Positions 25,699 through 34,546 of a DNA stretch of 64,000 bases are shown piece after piece. The DNA comes from Nocardioides allogilvus. Its GTDB lineage: Bacteria; Actinomycetota; Actinomycetes; Propionibacteriales; Nocardioidaceae. The notes beneath the pieces are model-generated. The model searched no databases. It saw only the letters and a list, made by a program, of their open reading frames with translations, and was not told the DNA's origin. Each line of letters starts with the position of its first letter. The first letter of the stretch is position 1. The stretch is from assembly GCF_003047285.1 (NCBI RefSeq), contig NZ_PZYX01000002.1:496001-560000 (forward strand), read 5' to 3'. A program made the position numbers and the translations under genes.

Positions 25699-27084
25699 TC
25701 ACGCCTCGGCGGGAGCCTCGTCCGACTCGACCTCTGCGTCGGCCTCGACCGGCTCACCGATCGTGCCGTCGGGGAGCAGGTTGGCGAGCTCGACGACGTT
25801 GCCCGAGGCATCCTTCACCACGGCCGACTCGACCAGGGTCGCCAGCGCCTTGCCGCGCAGGATCTCCTGGACCATGTCCGGGATGTGGTTGTGCTCGAAC
25901 ATGTGGTTGGCGAACTCCTGCGGGTCCTGTCCGGACTGCTGGGCGCGACGCACGAGGTGGCTCGACAGGTCCTGCTGGTCGACGCCGATCTCTTCCTTCT
26001 TCGCGATCGCGTCGAGGATGAACTGCGCGGCGACGGCGTCGCGGACGCGGCGGTCGAGGTCGGCCTCGAACTCCTCGACGGTCTGGCCCTCGTCCTCGAG
26101 GTACTTCTCCATGGTCAGGCCGGCGTACACGAGCTGCTGCTCGACGTTCTCGCGACGGGCGTTGAGCTCGTCGGTGACCATCGTCTCCGGCAGCGGGACG
26201 ACGACCTTCTCGAGCAGGGCCTCGAGCACGGCGTCGCGTGCGGCGGCGGCCTGCTCCAGGCGCTTGCCGCGACCCAGGCGCTCCTTCACGTCGGCGGTGA
26301 GCTCCTCGACGGTGTCGAACTCCGAGGCCAGCTGGGCGAACTCATCGTCCAGCTCGGGCAGCTCCTGCTCCTGGACAGCGGTGACCTTGACGGTGACGTC
26401 GACGGACTCGCCGATCAGGTCGCCGCCCACGAGCTCGGAGGCGAAGGTCTTCTCGTCGCCGGCCGACATGCCGGCGAGCGCCTCGTCGAGGCCCTCGAGC
26501 ATCCCGCCGCGACCGACCTTGTAGGACATGCCGCTGACCTCGCCGCCCTCGACGGTCTCGCCGTCCTTGGCAGCCGTCAGGTCGATGGTGACGAAGTCGC
26601 CGTCGGCGGCCGCGCGCTCGACGTCGGCGAGGGTGCCGAAGCGCTCACGCAGCGCCTGGACCTGCTCCTCGACCTCGGCGTCGGACAGCTCGATGTCGTC
26701 GACCTGGGCCTCGAGGGCGTCATAGGCCGGGAGCTCGAAGTCGGGCTTGACGTCGACCTCGGCGGTGAACTCCAGCGCCTCGTTGTCCTCGAACTTGGTG
26801 ACCTCGATCTCGGGCTGCGCGAGCGGCTCGAGCGCGTTGGCCTGCATGGCCTCGGCGTACTTCTGGGGAACGACCTCGTTGATCGCCTCGTCGAGGACGA
26901 CACCGCGACCGACCTGGCGGTCGATGACGGCCGGCGGGACCTTGCCGCGGCGGAAGCCGGGGACGTTGATCTGCTGAGCGATCTTCTTGTACGCCTTGTC
27001 GAGGCTCGGCTTGAGCTCCTCGAAGGGCACCTCGATGGTCAGCTTGGCCCGGGTGGGGCTCAAGTTCTCGACGGCGCTCTTCAC
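25699..27084 (-). CDS. tig: Trigger factor, ribosome-associated chaperone and prolyl isomerase
   Basis: This 461-residue protein has three domains. The N-terminal ribosome-binding domain carries the docking signature GFRRGKVP. The FKBP-type PPIase domain spans about 150 to 245 (GDFVTIDLTAAKDGE, FASELVGGDLIG). The helical chaperone domain spans about 250 to 430, followed by an acidic tail rich in Glu, Ala and Asp that is usual in actinobacteria. It meets nascent chains at the ribosome exit tunnel. It lies just upstream of the clp genes, as in many bacteria, and downstream of two tRNA genes. Confidence 0.96.
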   Translation of the reverse strand: MKSAVENLSPTRAKLTIEVPFEELKPSLDKAYKKIAQQINVPGFRRGKVPPAVIDRQVGRGVVLDEAINEVVPQKYAEAMQANALEPLAQPEIEVTKFEDNEALEFTAEVDVKPDFELPAYDALEAQVDDIELSDAEVEEQVQALRERFGTLADVERAAADGDFVTIDLTAAKDGETVEGGEVSGMSYKVGRGGMLEGLDEALAGMSAGDEKTFASELVGGDLIGESVDVTVKVTAVQEQELPELDDEFAQLASEFDTVEELTADVKERLGRGKRLEQAAAARDAVLEALLEKVVVPLPETMVTDELNARRENVEQQLVYAGLTMEKYLEDEGQTVEEFEADLDRRVRDAVAAQFILDAIAKKEEIGVDQQDLSSHLVRRAQQSGQDPQEFANHMFEHNHIPDMVQEILRGKALATLVESAVVKDASGNVVELANLLPDGTIGEPVEADAEVESDEAPAEA

Positions 27085-27175
27085 AGGTGGTCTCCTTCAT
27101 TGTCTGGCTGCCCTGAGGGCTGATCTGGCGGCCTGGAACTGCTGGTCAGTTGCCGGCCGATGGTGCACGGTGCAG

Positions 27176-27248
27176 TCGGGGCGACAGGACTCGAACCTGC
27201 GGTCTCCTGCTCCCAAAGCAGGCGCGCTAGCCACTACGCTACGCCCCG
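27176..27248 (-). tRNA. tRNA-Pro (anticodon UGG)
   Basis: A 73-nt cloverleaf reads on the minus strand: acceptor CGGGGCG/CGCCCCG, anticodon stem CCTGC/GCAGG with loop TTTGGGA (anticodon TGG, G37), T loop TTCGAGT and discriminator A. CCA is not encoded. Confidence 0.95.
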
Positions 27249-27293
27249 CCAAGTGGGCCGAAATCGCCCGGTCGTGAGCGGTTCTGACTCCCT

Positions 27294-27367
27294 TGGAGCG
27301 GATGACGGGAATCGAACCCGCGTAATCAGTTTGGAAGACTGGAGCTCTACCATTGAGCTACATCCGC
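27294..27367 (-). tRNA. tRNA-Gly (anticodon UCC)
   Basis: The minus strand reads acceptor GCGGATG/CATCCGC, anticodon loop CTTCCAA (anticodon TCC) and T loop TTCGATT, ending with discriminator T and an encoded CCA. It precedes tRNA-Pro by about 45 bp and probably shares its transcript. Confidence 0.95.
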
Positions 27368-27498
27368 AGCGCGCATCTCGACGTCGGCCTGCAGGCAGGC
27401 AGATGCACAATTTGCGCGATCTCATCGTGCCACATGGCCCCTGTCCACCCACAACCGCCGCCGCTGGGCGAACAGCGGGCCGGGCCGGGGCGTCCGCC

Positions 27499-28593
27499 TC
27501 AGCGGCGGTGGACCAGCAGCAGGGCGCGGTCGTCGTTGCGCGAGCCGATCGACTCGATGATCCGCTTCGCACCGCCCTCGAACTCGCCGCGGAGGAGCTG
27601 CTCGGCGCGGCCCAGCATCTTGTCGACGCCGAGCATGATGTCGCGGTGCGGCGTCTCGACCATGCCGTCGGTGTAGAGCAGCATCGCGTCCCCGCGGCGC
27701 ATCGTGCCCACGACGGGTTCGTACGTCGACCCGTCGATCAGTCCCAGCACGGGACCCTCCGCCTCGAGCACCGACCAGCGCCCGGTGCCGGCCACGCGCA
27801 GCGCTGCCGGCGGGTGGCCGGCCGAGCGGATGGCATAGGCCCCGCTGGCGAGGTCGAGCGAGAGGTGGACCGCCGAGGCGAACCCCTCCTCCCAGTCCTG
27901 GCGCATCAAGAAGTCGTTGGCCGCCTCCAGGAACTCCTCGGGCGGGAGCGCGCCGAGCAGGCCACCGAGCGCGCCAGAGAGGAGCAGGGCCCGGGTCCCG
28001 GCCCCCTCCCCCTTGCCCGAGACGTCGACGACGGCGACGTCGAGCCGGTCGCCCTGGCGGGCGGTGACGACGAAGTCGCCGGCGAACGGGGTGCCTCCGG
28101 CGGAGCGCAGCTCACTGGCGGCGTACCAGCCCGCGGGCAGCTCGGGGATGCCGCCCTGGCGCAGGATGCGGTCGCGCAGGTCGACCAGCATCGACTCGCC
28201 GCGGAGCCCCGCCACGCCGAGGCGGGACCGGCGGAAGCTCGAGAGCAGGATGATGAAGCCGAGGCCGAAGAGGATCACGACGGTGACCGCGATGCGCGGC
28301 GTGATGTCGGGCTGCTGGGGCACCAGCACGGCCAGGGTCAGCAGCGTCACGACCACGAACCACGGCAGCTGGCGCGGGCCCAGCACGAGGTTGGCCAGCA
28401 CCAGCGGCACCACCATCGCCGTCAGGGGCACGAAGTCGGCCACCCGCCAGATGAGCAGCCCGACGGTGGCCGTCAGTGCCAGCAGCAGTGCGAGCATGCG
28501 GAACTCGCGCGGCAGGAAGCCCAGAAGCGCGGACTCGAATCGCTGGCCGAGTGAGGGCGCCAGCGTCACTCGACCCTCCCGGTATGCCGTCAT
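27499..28593 (-). CDS. Membrane-bound SpoIIE/RsbU-type PP2C serine phosphatase
   Basis: This 364-residue protein has a cytoplasmic N-terminus, four membrane segments at about 32 to 115 (LALLLALTATVGLLIW, PLTAMVVPLVLANLVLG and two more) and a C-terminal PP2C-type domain. Metal-binding motifs are GGTPFAGDFVVT and VAVVDVSGKG, with GDAMLLYTDGMVE and the terminal DDRALLLVHRR. Such phosphatases dephosphorylate anti-sigma-factor antagonists or other stress-signalling proteins. No anti-sigma factor or antagonist gene is adjacent; the partners must lie elsewhere. ATG at 28593 overlaps the nei stop by 4 bp (ATGA), so it is coupled to DNA repair and pentose genes upstream. Confidence 0.88.
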   Translation of the reverse strand: MTAYREGRVTLAPSLGQRFESALLGFLPREFRMLALLLALTATVGLLIWRVADFVPLTAMVVPLVLANLVLGPRQLPWFVVVTLLTLAVLVPQQPDITPRIAVTVVILFGLGFIILLSSFRRSRLGVAGLRGESMLVDLRDRILRQGGIPELPAGWYAASELRSAGGTPFAGDFVVTARQGDRLDVAVVDVSGKGEGAGTRALLLSGALGGLLGALPPEEFLEAANDFLMRQDWEEGFASAVHLSLDLASGAYAIRSAGHPPAALRVAGTGRWSVLEAEGPVLGLIDGSTYEPVVGTMRRGDAMLLYTDGMVETPHRDIMLGVDKMLGRAEQLLRGEFEGGAKRIIESIGSRNDDRALLLVHRR

Positions 28594-29465
28594 GTCCTCG
28601 GTCCTCGCGCAGGTGCTGTCGACGACTGTACGGCGCGGGAGCGGAACCGTGGCTGACATCGGGCACACCAGAAGCTGTTCCTTCCGGCGAGCACCTCGGT
28701 CCGGACGGGCGTGCCACAGACCAGGCAGGGCTGTCCGGTGCGTCGGTAGACGTAGACCTCGCCACCGTGGTCGTCCTTGCGGGCCTCTCGGCCCATCGCC
28801 TCGGGCGTGTGCTCGGGGCGCACCGTGTCGATCCGGTTGTGCACGACACCTTCGCGCATCAGCTCGACCAGGTCGGTCCAGATCGCCTGCCACTGGCCCG
28901 CGCGCAGCGTCTTGCCGGGCCGCAGCGGGTGGATCCGGTTGCGGAAGAGCACCTCGGCCCGATAGACGTTGCCCACGCCGGCCAGCACGGCCTGGTCCAT
29001 CAGCAGGTCACCGATGGCACGGTGGCTGGCCTTGATCCGGCGCCACGCGCGGTCGGGGTCGGCGTCGGCGCGCAGCGGGTCGGGGCCGAGCTTGTCGCGG
29101 ATCTCGTCACCGCGGGCCGGGCCGATCAGCTCGCACTGGGTGGCGCCCCGCAGGTCGGCGTACGCCGTCGCGTCCTCGCGCACGATCCGCAGCCGCACCT
29201 GACCGACCGGGAGTGGGACCTCCTCGACGCCGGTGTGCACGTCGAAGCCACCGATCAGCCCGAGGTGGACGTGGATCAGGTGGTCGTGCTCGAACTCGAC
29301 GAACAGGTGCTTGCCCACCGAGTGCGCACCGAGCAGCCGCGTGCCGTCGACGATCGCGGCATCGGCTGCGAACCTGCCCTGCGGACTGCCGACGTGGACC
29401 AGGCTGCCGCCGAACGCGGCGTCGAGGTCGTCGGCGAGCCGTCGAAGGGTGTGCCCCTCAGGCAC
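28590..29465 (-). CDS. nei: Fpg/Nei family DNA glycosylase (endonuclease VIII-like, Nei2 type)
   Basis: This 291-residue enzyme starts MPEGHTL, giving the catalytic Pro and Glu (P2 and E3) after removal of Met; the P-E-G-H start points to the Nei rather than the Fpg (P-E-L) branch. The helix-two-turn-helix carries LAGVGNVYRAEVLF. The C-terminal zinc finger is CLVCGTPVRTEVL then FWCARCQPR, with the usual Arg in the finger tip. It removes oxidised pyrimidines from DNA and nicks the abasic site. Eight bp of overlap join it to rpiB, matching the nei-rpiB order of M. tuberculosis Rv2464c-Rv2465c. A short Pro/Arg tail follows the finger. Confidence 0.93.
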   Translation of the reverse strand: MPEGHTLRRLADDLDAAFGGSLVHVGSPQGRFAADAAIVDGTRLLGAHSVGKHLFVEFEHDHLIHVHLGLIGGFDVHTGVEEVPLPVGQVRLRIVREDATAYADLRGATQCELIGPARGDEIRDKLGPDPLRADADPDRAWRRIKASHRAIGDLLMDQAVLAGVGNVYRAEVLFRNRIHPLRPGKTLRAGQWQAIWTDLVELMREGVVHNRIDTVRPEHTPEAMGREARKDDHGGEVYVYRRTGQPCLVCGTPVRTEVLAGRNSFWCARCQPRFRSRAVQSSTAPARGPRT

Positions 29466-29967
29466 CCGCGCTGCCCCGGAGGGCCGACTCGGGCAGTGGC
29501 GGCAGCTCGCCGCTCTGGTCGTACGTCGACAGCTGGCCGATGCGCCGCACGTGCCGCTCGTCGGCGCTGAACGGGGTCGAGAGGAAGACCTCGACGAAGC
29601 GGGTCATGTCCTCGACCGAGTGCATCCGGCCGCCGACGGACACGACGTTGGCGTCGTTGTGCTCGCGCGCGAGCACGGCCGTCTCCTCGGACCAGACGAG
29701 CGCACAGCGGATGCCCTCGACCTTGTTGGCGGCCATCTGCTCGCCGTTGCCGGAACCACCGATGACGACGCCGAAGCTGTCCAGGCCCTCGGCCCGGTCG
29801 GCGGCGACGCCCTCGCCCGCCCGCAGGCAGAAGACGGGGTAGTCGTCGACCGCGTCATAGACGAAGGGCCCGTGGTCGACCGGCTCGAAGCCGTTGTCGA
29901 CCAACCAGGTCATCAGGTGGTCCTTGAGTTCGAGGCCGGCGTGGTCGGAGCCGAGGTGTACGCGCAT
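29458..29967 (-). CDS. rpiB: Ribose-5-phosphate isomerase B
   Basis: This 169-residue protein begins MRVHLGSDHAGLELKDHL, the RpiB/LacAB fold start, with the catalytic-loop GGSGNGEQMAANKVEG (actinobacterial form with Ser in place of the Cys used in E. coli) and the VSVGGRMHS strand. It interconverts ribose-5-phosphate and ribulose-5-phosphate in the pentose phosphate pathway. It overlaps nei by 8 bp and is the first gene of the rpiB-nei-phosphatase set. Confidence 0.95.
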   Translation of the reverse strand: MRVHLGSDHAGLELKDHLMTWLVDNGFEPVDHGPFVYDAVDDYPVFCLRAGEGVAADRAEGLDSFGVVIGGSGNGEQMAANKVEGIRCALVWSEETAVLAREHNDANVVSVGGRMHSVEDMTRFVEVFLSTPFSADERHVRRIGQLSTYDQSGELPPLPESALRGSAGA

Positions 29968-29997
29968 GGCGCCATTGTCTCAGGCCCCGGCGCGGCC

Positions 29998-30861
29998 TCA
30001 CGCCAGGTGCTGGGCGATGAACGCGGCGCCCTGGCGCAGCAGCGGCTCGGACGCCGCGAACTGCGGGTGCCGCCAGAAGCCGTGGTTCTGGCCGAGGCAG
30101 CGCACCGCCACCGTCTCGACGCCCGTCTCCGCGATCCGGCGCGCGAGCTCCTCGCCCTCGTCGCGGAGGGGGTCGAACTCCGCGGTCGCGACGAACGTCG
30201 GCGGGAGCGTGTGCAGGTTGGTGGCGTTCAACGGCGCCAGGTCGGGGTGCGACCACTCGCTGCGGTCGGCGTACTGCTCCCAGAACCAGGCGGCGTCCGC
30301 GCGGTCGAAGCCGATCCCCTCGAGGTCGTAGGACGCGAAGCTCGCCGTCGGGTCGAGGAAGGGATAGATCAGGACGAGCGCCCGGAACCGTCCCGGGTTG
30401 CGCAGCACCCCCACGAGCGCGAGGTTGGCGCCGGCCGAGTCGCCGTGCATCGCCCACGGTCCCGGCAGGCCCGCTTGCTCCAGCCACGTGAGGACCGTGT
30501 CGATGTCGTCGGTCGCGGCGGGGAACTTGTGCTCCGGCGGCTTGCGGTAGCCGATGCTCAGGACCCGCCTGCGGGCACGGTTGGCCAGACGCCGGCACAC
30601 GCCGTCGTGCACGTCGATGTCGTTGAGGACGAACCCGCCGCCGTGCAGGTGCACGATCACCCCGTCCTCGGGGTCGGCGGGCGTGAACAGCCGGCACGGC
30701 ACCCCGTCGGCGTCCACGTCCTTCGCCTCGGCGACCTCCTCGCGCGGCTGTGCGAGGTTGAAGAGCCGGACCTTCTCCCGGTGGGCCGCCAGGTCGAACC
30801 CCTCGGCGCTCAGGTCGGGTGACGTGTCGGCCGCGACAGCGGCCCGGATCTCGGGGTACAT
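29998..30861 (-). CDS. HSL-family alpha/beta hydrolase
   Basis: This 287-residue protein has the hormone-sensitive-lipase oxyanion motif VHLHGGGFVLN, nucleophile elbow GDSAGANLAL, acid in ATAEFDPLRDEGEEL and catalytic His in GQNHGFWRHP. It is an esterase for short- to medium-chain esters; natural substrate unknown. ATG at 30861 gives the family N-terminus; frame upstream is open but is a shadow of the next gene. A 47-bp palindrome of the copy-A family lies 24 bp upstream of the start. It stops 30 bp before rpiB. Confidence 0.85.
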   Translation of the reverse strand: MYPEIRAAVAADTSPDLSAEGFDLAAHREKVRLFNLAQPREEVAEAKDVDADGVPCRLFTPADPEDGVIVHLHGGGFVLNDIDVHDGVCRRLANRARRRVLSIGYRKPPEHKFPAATDDIDTVLTWLEQAGLPGPWAMHGDSAGANLALVGVLRNPGRFRALVLIYPFLDPTASFASYDLEGIGFDRADAAWFWEQYADRSEWSHPDLAPLNATNLHTLPPTFVATAEFDPLRDEGEELARRIAETGVETVAVRCLGQNHGFWRHPQFAASEPLLRQGAAFIAQHLA

Positions 30862-30884
30862 GGCTCCATCCTGCCGGGCCGGAG

Positions 30885-30931
30885 GATGGCGGTATCCGCC
30901 AGCCACCCAGTGGCTGCCGGACACCGCTGTC
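30885..30931. repeat. 47-bp palindromic element, copy B
   Basis: Arms 30885-30907 and 30909-30931 pair at 18 of 23 positions around one base. It shares GCGGTAT, CAGCCACC, GTGGCTGC and ACCGCTGTC in the same order with the element at 2119-2165. It lies between the LURP-one-like gene and the HSL-family hydrolase on the minus strand. Confidence 0.7.
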
Positions 30932-30949
30932 ATGTTTGCGTCCTGCTGG

Positions 30950-31531
30950 TCAGCGCGCCATGAGGGCGTCGAGCCCCACGGCGACGGCAGCCGCGACGCG
31001 GAAGTCGACGCGGCGATCCGGCACGCTGACGTTGTAGCGGTCGCCGATCGACATCTTCCGCTCGACAGAGAACAGCACCTGCCCCTGGTTGTCGACGAAG
31101 TCGAAGTGGATCGGCAGGAAGGACAGGTCGGTGAAGCGGCGGAGCAGGGCGACGAGCTGGTTGCGCTCCTGGCCGGTGCCAGCGAACCCCGGCCCCTCGA
31201 TGTGGAAGGTCGAGCGCAGCAGCGAGGCGCCGAAGTCCTTGCGGAAGAAGCCGATCTGCTGGCCGGACTCGTCGGTGATGTCGTAGCCCGCGTTGAGGTC
31301 GAGCTTGCGACGAGCCTTGAACGCAAACACTGCACGGCTCCTGCTCGCATCGGAGAAGAAGGTCACCTGCTCCTTGAACGCCATCCGCTTCTGCTCGGCC
31401 AACGCCATCAGTCGCACCGGGTTGAAGGCCTGGTCGGACTCCGAGATCTCGTAGCGGTTGACCATCATCGTCAGCTTCTGCTTCACGACGAAGCTGGGGA
31501 CATGCATGTGGGCGGCAGGTTGGTCGGTCAC
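30950..31531 (-). CDS. LURP-one-related (tubby C-terminal-like) family protein
   Basis: This 193-residue protein has the LURP-one/tubby-like beta-barrel pattern: FVVKQKLTMMVNRYEI, MAFKEQVTFFSDASRSRAVFAFKARRKL in parts, YDITDESGQQIGFFRKDF, and a hydrophobic terminal helix (FRVAAAVAVGLDALM). The family includes bacterial phospholipid-scramblase-like proteins of unknown role. There is no signal peptide. Identification rests on the repeated strand pattern, so the family call is moderate. Confidence 0.6.
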   Translation of the reverse strand: MTDQPAAHMHVPSFVVKQKLTMMVNRYEISESDQAFNPVRLMALAEQKRMAFKEQVTFFSDASRSRAVFAFKARRKLDLNAGYDITDESGQQIGFFRKDFGASLLRSTFHIEGPGFAGTGQERNQLVALLRRFTDLSFLPIHFDFVDNQGQVLFSVERKMSIGDRYNVSVPDRRVDFRVAAAVAVGLDALMAR

Positions 31532-31579
31532 ACGGCGAGCCTAGTCAGCAGTGGTCCACCCCGAGGTGGCGTGTGATGC

Positions 31580-32047
31580 TCAGGCAGACAGCTGCTTCTC
31601 GAACCACCAGCCGGCATCGGGGTTGCCGTTGTAGTCCTCGATCTCGACGTAGCCGCTGGCGCGGTAGAGCCCCACAGCCGGCGCCATGTCGCGCCCGGTG
31701 TCGAGCCGCGCGATGCGCGCGCCGAGGTCGACACCGGCGCCCTCGAGCGCGGTCAGCAGGCGCCGGGCCAGGCCCGCTCCGCGCGCCGACGGGTCGACGT
31801 ACATCCTCTTGATCTCGCAGACCTCGGGCGACAGCAGGCGCACGCCACCGCAGGCAACGGCGTCCTCACCGCGCCAGCCGACCAGCCACGCACCGAGGGG
31901 CGGTGCGAGCTGCGAAGGCGTGACGCCACCGGCCCAGCCGTGGTTGAGGGTGACGCCGAGCGAGACGAGCTCGGCTTCGTACGCCGCCAGCAGCACCACC
32001 GACTCGGGCGAGTCGGCAGCCGCGGACCGCAGCGTGATCTCAGGCAA
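31580..32047 (-). CDS. GNAT family N-acetyltransferase coupled to metG
   Basis: This 155-residue protein has the GNAT signature [20 protein letters not shown] (loop R-G-A-G-L-A) and [13 protein letters not shown] near the C-terminus. The best start is TTG at 32047, which overlaps the end of metG by 8 bp and suggests re-initiation by ribosomes finishing metG. No in-frame ATG or GTG lies close enough to keep the first strand intact. Substrate unknown. Confidence 0.78.
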   Translation of the reverse strand: MPEITLRSAAADSPESVVLLAAYEAELVSLGVTLNHGWAGGVTPSQLAPPLGAWLVGWRGEDAVACGGVRLLSPEVCEIKRMYVDPSARGAGLARRLLTALEGAGVDLGARIARLDTGRDMAPAVGLYRASGYVEIEDYNGNPDAGWWFEKQLSA

Positions 32048-33839
32048 GCCGGGCGAGCTCTTCCTCGATGATCGACGGGTCGAGCTTGGTGAAGATCGGC
32101 GTCGGCTTCTCGACCGTGGCGCCCACCGTGACCGGCCGGGACTCCCAGGCGGGCGTCGCCGAGTAGTCGCCGGTGATGACGGGGTAGGACGTGAGGCCGG
32201 CACCGTTGTCGGGCTCGAGCTCGTCGACCTGCTCGATGCGCGGCATCGGGACGAACTCGCCCTCGCCACCGAGGGCGAGGTGCACCTTGTTGGCGGCATG
32301 GGGCAGGAACGGCGCCAGCAAGGTGTTGCAGTCGCTGACGCACTGGGCCGTGACGTGCAGGACGGTGGAGAGGCGCTCGCGCTGCGACTCGTCCTTCATC
32401 TTGAAGGGCTCGGTCGCGGTGATGTACTTGTTCACCTCGCCGACGACGCGCATGGCCTCGGCCGTGGCGGCGCGCAGCCGGTGGCGTCCGAGCAGGCCAC
32501 CCACCGTGTCGAAGCCGGTGCGCACCGCGGCGAGCACCTCCTCGTCGATCGCCTCGAGGGTGTACGCCGCCGGGATCTCGCCGAAGCTCTTGGCGATCAT
32601 CGTCGCGGTGCGGTTGACGAGGTTGCCCCAGCCCGCGACCAGCTCGGAGTTGTTCCGGGTCACGAACTCGGCCCAGGTGAAGGCGGCGTCGGAGGTCTCC
32701 GGACCGGCGGCGCAGATGAAGTAGCGCAGCGGGTCGGGGCCGTAGCGGGCCAGGAAGTCGCCGACGTACAGCACGTGTCCGCGCGACGTGGAGAACTGCT
32801 GGTCGCCCATCGTGAGGTATTCCGAGGACACGACCTCGGTGGGCAGGTTGAGCGTGCCGTACTGACCCGCTTCCCCGCCGCGCGAGCCCTCGCCGTTGTA
32901 GGCCAGCAGCTCGGCCGGCCAGATCTGGGAGTGGAAGACGATGTTGTCCTTGCCCATGAAGTAGTAGGACAGGGCCTCCGGGTCGTTCCACCACGCACGC
33001 CACGCCTCGTGGTCGCCCGAGCGCCGGGCCCACTCGATGGAGGCGGAGAGGTAGCCGATGACTGCGTCGAACCACACGTAGAGACGCTTGGTCGGCTGGT
33101 CCTCCCAGCCGGGCACCGGGATGCCCCAGTCGATGTCGCGCGTCATCGCGCGCGGCCTGATCTCCTTGAGGATGTTCTGGCTGAACTTGATGACGTTGGG
33201 ACGCCAGTGCCCCTCGTCCTCACGCGCGTCCAGCCACACCTTGAGGGCGTCGGCGAGCGCGGGCAGGTCGAGCAGGAAGTGCTGCGTGTCGACGAAGCTC
33301 GGCGTCTCCCCGTTGATCTTCGAGCGGGGGTCGATCAGCTCGGTCGCGTCCAGCTGGTTGCCGCAGTTGTCGCACTGGTCGCCTCGCGCGTCGCCGTACC
33401 CACAGATCGGGCAGGTGCCCTCGATGTAGCGGTCGGGAAGGGTGCGCCCGGTGGACGGGCTGATGGCGGCCTGCATCGTCTGCTCAACCATGTAGCCGTT
33501 GGCCAGCACGGTGCGGAACATCTCCTGCACGACGCCGTAGTGGTTGCCGGTCGTGGTGCGCGTGAAGAGGTCGTAGGACAGGCCGAGGTCGGCGAGGTCG
33601 GTGACGATGACCGCGTTGTTCTTGTCGGCGAGGTCCTTGGCACTGACGCCCTCCTTGTCGGCCGTGACGAGGATCGGGGTGCCGTGCTCGTCGGTGCCCG
33701 AGACCATCAGCACGTCGTGACCGGCCATCCGCATGTACCGACTGAAGACGTCGGAGGGCACACCGAAACCGGCCACGTGGCCGATGTGGCGCGGGCCGTT
33801 GGCATACGGCCAGGCAACTGCGGAGAGGACATGGGTCAT
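32040..33839 (-). CDS. metG: Methionyl-tRNA synthetase
   Basis: This 599-residue class I synthetase charges tRNA-Met for initiation and elongation. HIGH is present as [14 protein letters not shown]. The zinc knuckle is [18 protein letters not shown], the MetG1 type with two Cys pairs. KMSKS is the degenerate [12 protein letters not shown], as in other members with an F-S-x-S-R loop. An anticodon-binding helical domain ([16 protein letters not shown]) follows. There is no C-terminal EMAP-like dimerisation domain. No S-box or T-box leader is evident in the 46 bp to the next gene upstream. Confidence 0.95.
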   Translation of the reverse strand: MTHVLSAVAWPYANGPRHIGHVAGFGVPSDVFSRYMRMAGHDVLMVSGTDEHGTPILVTADKEGVSAKDLADKNNAVIVTDLADLGLSYDLFTRTTTGNHYGVVQEMFRTVLANGYMVEQTMQAAISPSTGRTLPDRYIEGTCPICGYGDARGDQCDNCGNQLDATELIDPRSKINGETPSFVDTQHFLLDLPALADALKVWLDAREDEGHWRPNVIKFSQNILKEIRPRAMTRDIDWGIPVPGWEDQPTKRLYVWFDAVIGYLSASIEWARRSGDHEAWRAWWNDPEALSYYFMGKDNIVFHSQIWPAELLAYNGEGSRGGEAGQYGTLNLPTEVVSSEYLTMGDQQFSTSRGHVLYVGDFLARYGPDPLRYFICAAGPETSDAAFTWAEFVTRNNSELVAGWGNLVNRTATMIAKSFGEIPAAYTLEAIDEEVLAAVRTGFDTVGGLLGRHRLRAATAEAMRVVGEVNKYITATEPFKMKDESQRERLSTVLHVTAQCVSDCNTLLAPFLPHAANKVHLALGGEGEFVPMPRIEQVDELEPDNGAGLTSYPVITGDYSATPAWESRPVTVGATVEKPTPIFTKLDPSIIEEELARLA

Positions 33840-33885
33840 GGGGGGAATCCTAGTGAGCGCCCACCACGTCCCTGCACCGCACCGA

Positions 33886-34485
33886 TCAGGTGAAGTCGAG
33901 GTCTCCGGTGCGCGTGCGCTTGAGCTCGAAGAAGTAGGGGAACTTCGCGACCGCGACGGTGCCGTCCCACAGGTCGAGGGCGTCCTGGCCCCGCGGGATC
34001 TTGCTCAGCACGGGACCGAAGAAGGCGGCGCCCTCGATGTGGATCGTCGGCGTGCCGACGTCGTCGCCGACGGCGTCCATGCCCGCGTGGTGCGACTTCG
34101 CGACAGCGGCGTCCAGCGACTCGTCGTCGATCGCGTCGACGAGGTCGGCGTCCATGCCGGCCTCGGCCAGCGCGGCGACGACCATCTCGCGGTCGAGCGC
34201 GGCTCCCTGGTTGTGGATGCGGTTGCCCATGGCGGTGTAGAGGTCGAGCAGGCGCTCGTTGCCGTGGCGCTCCTCGGCCGCGATGCAGACCCGCACCGGG
34301 CCCCACGCGGGCTCGAGCATCGTGCGGTAGTCCTCGGGGATGTCGCGGTCCTTGTTGAGGTAGGCGAGCGACATCACGTGCCAGGTCACGTCGACGTCAC
34401 GCTGCTTCTCCACCTCGAGGATCCACCGGGACGTGATCCAGGCGAAGGGGCACAACGGGTCGAACCAGAAGTCGGCTTGGGTCAT
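33886..34485 (-). CDS. DsbA-fold protein of the Rv2466c (mycothiol-dependent nitroreductase) family
   Basis: This 199-residue thioredoxin-fold protein begins [18 protein letters not shown]. The active site is C-P-F-A, so the second Cys of the C-P-W-C found in M. tuberculosis Rv2466c is Ala. The helical insert and the cis-Pro region ([13 protein letters not shown]) are present. Rv2466c uses mycothiol to reduce nitro compounds and disulfides in the cytosol. As in M. tuberculosis, the gene is divergent from pepN, 61 bp away. Loss of the resolving Cys suggests a monothiol mechanism or another role. Confidence 0.82.
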   Translation of the reverse strand: MTQADFWFDPLCPFAWITSRWILEVEKQRDVDVTWHVMSLAYLNKDRDIPEDYRTMLEPAWGPVRVCIAAEERHGNERLLDLYTAMGNRIHNQGAALDREMVVAALAEAGMDADLVDAIDDESLDAAVAKSHHAGMDAVGDDVGTPTIHIEGAAFFGPVLSKIPRGQDALDLWDGTVAVAKFPYFFELKRTRTGDLDFT

Positions 34486-34546
34486 GTTCCACCCAACCAC
34501 GCAGGCGCGAATTGATTCCCTCACCCGTGGTGGCAGGATGCGCGAC

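Noticed and set aside
27176..27367. Introns in the tRNA genes
   Set aside because: All four tRNAs in the window fold without interruption.
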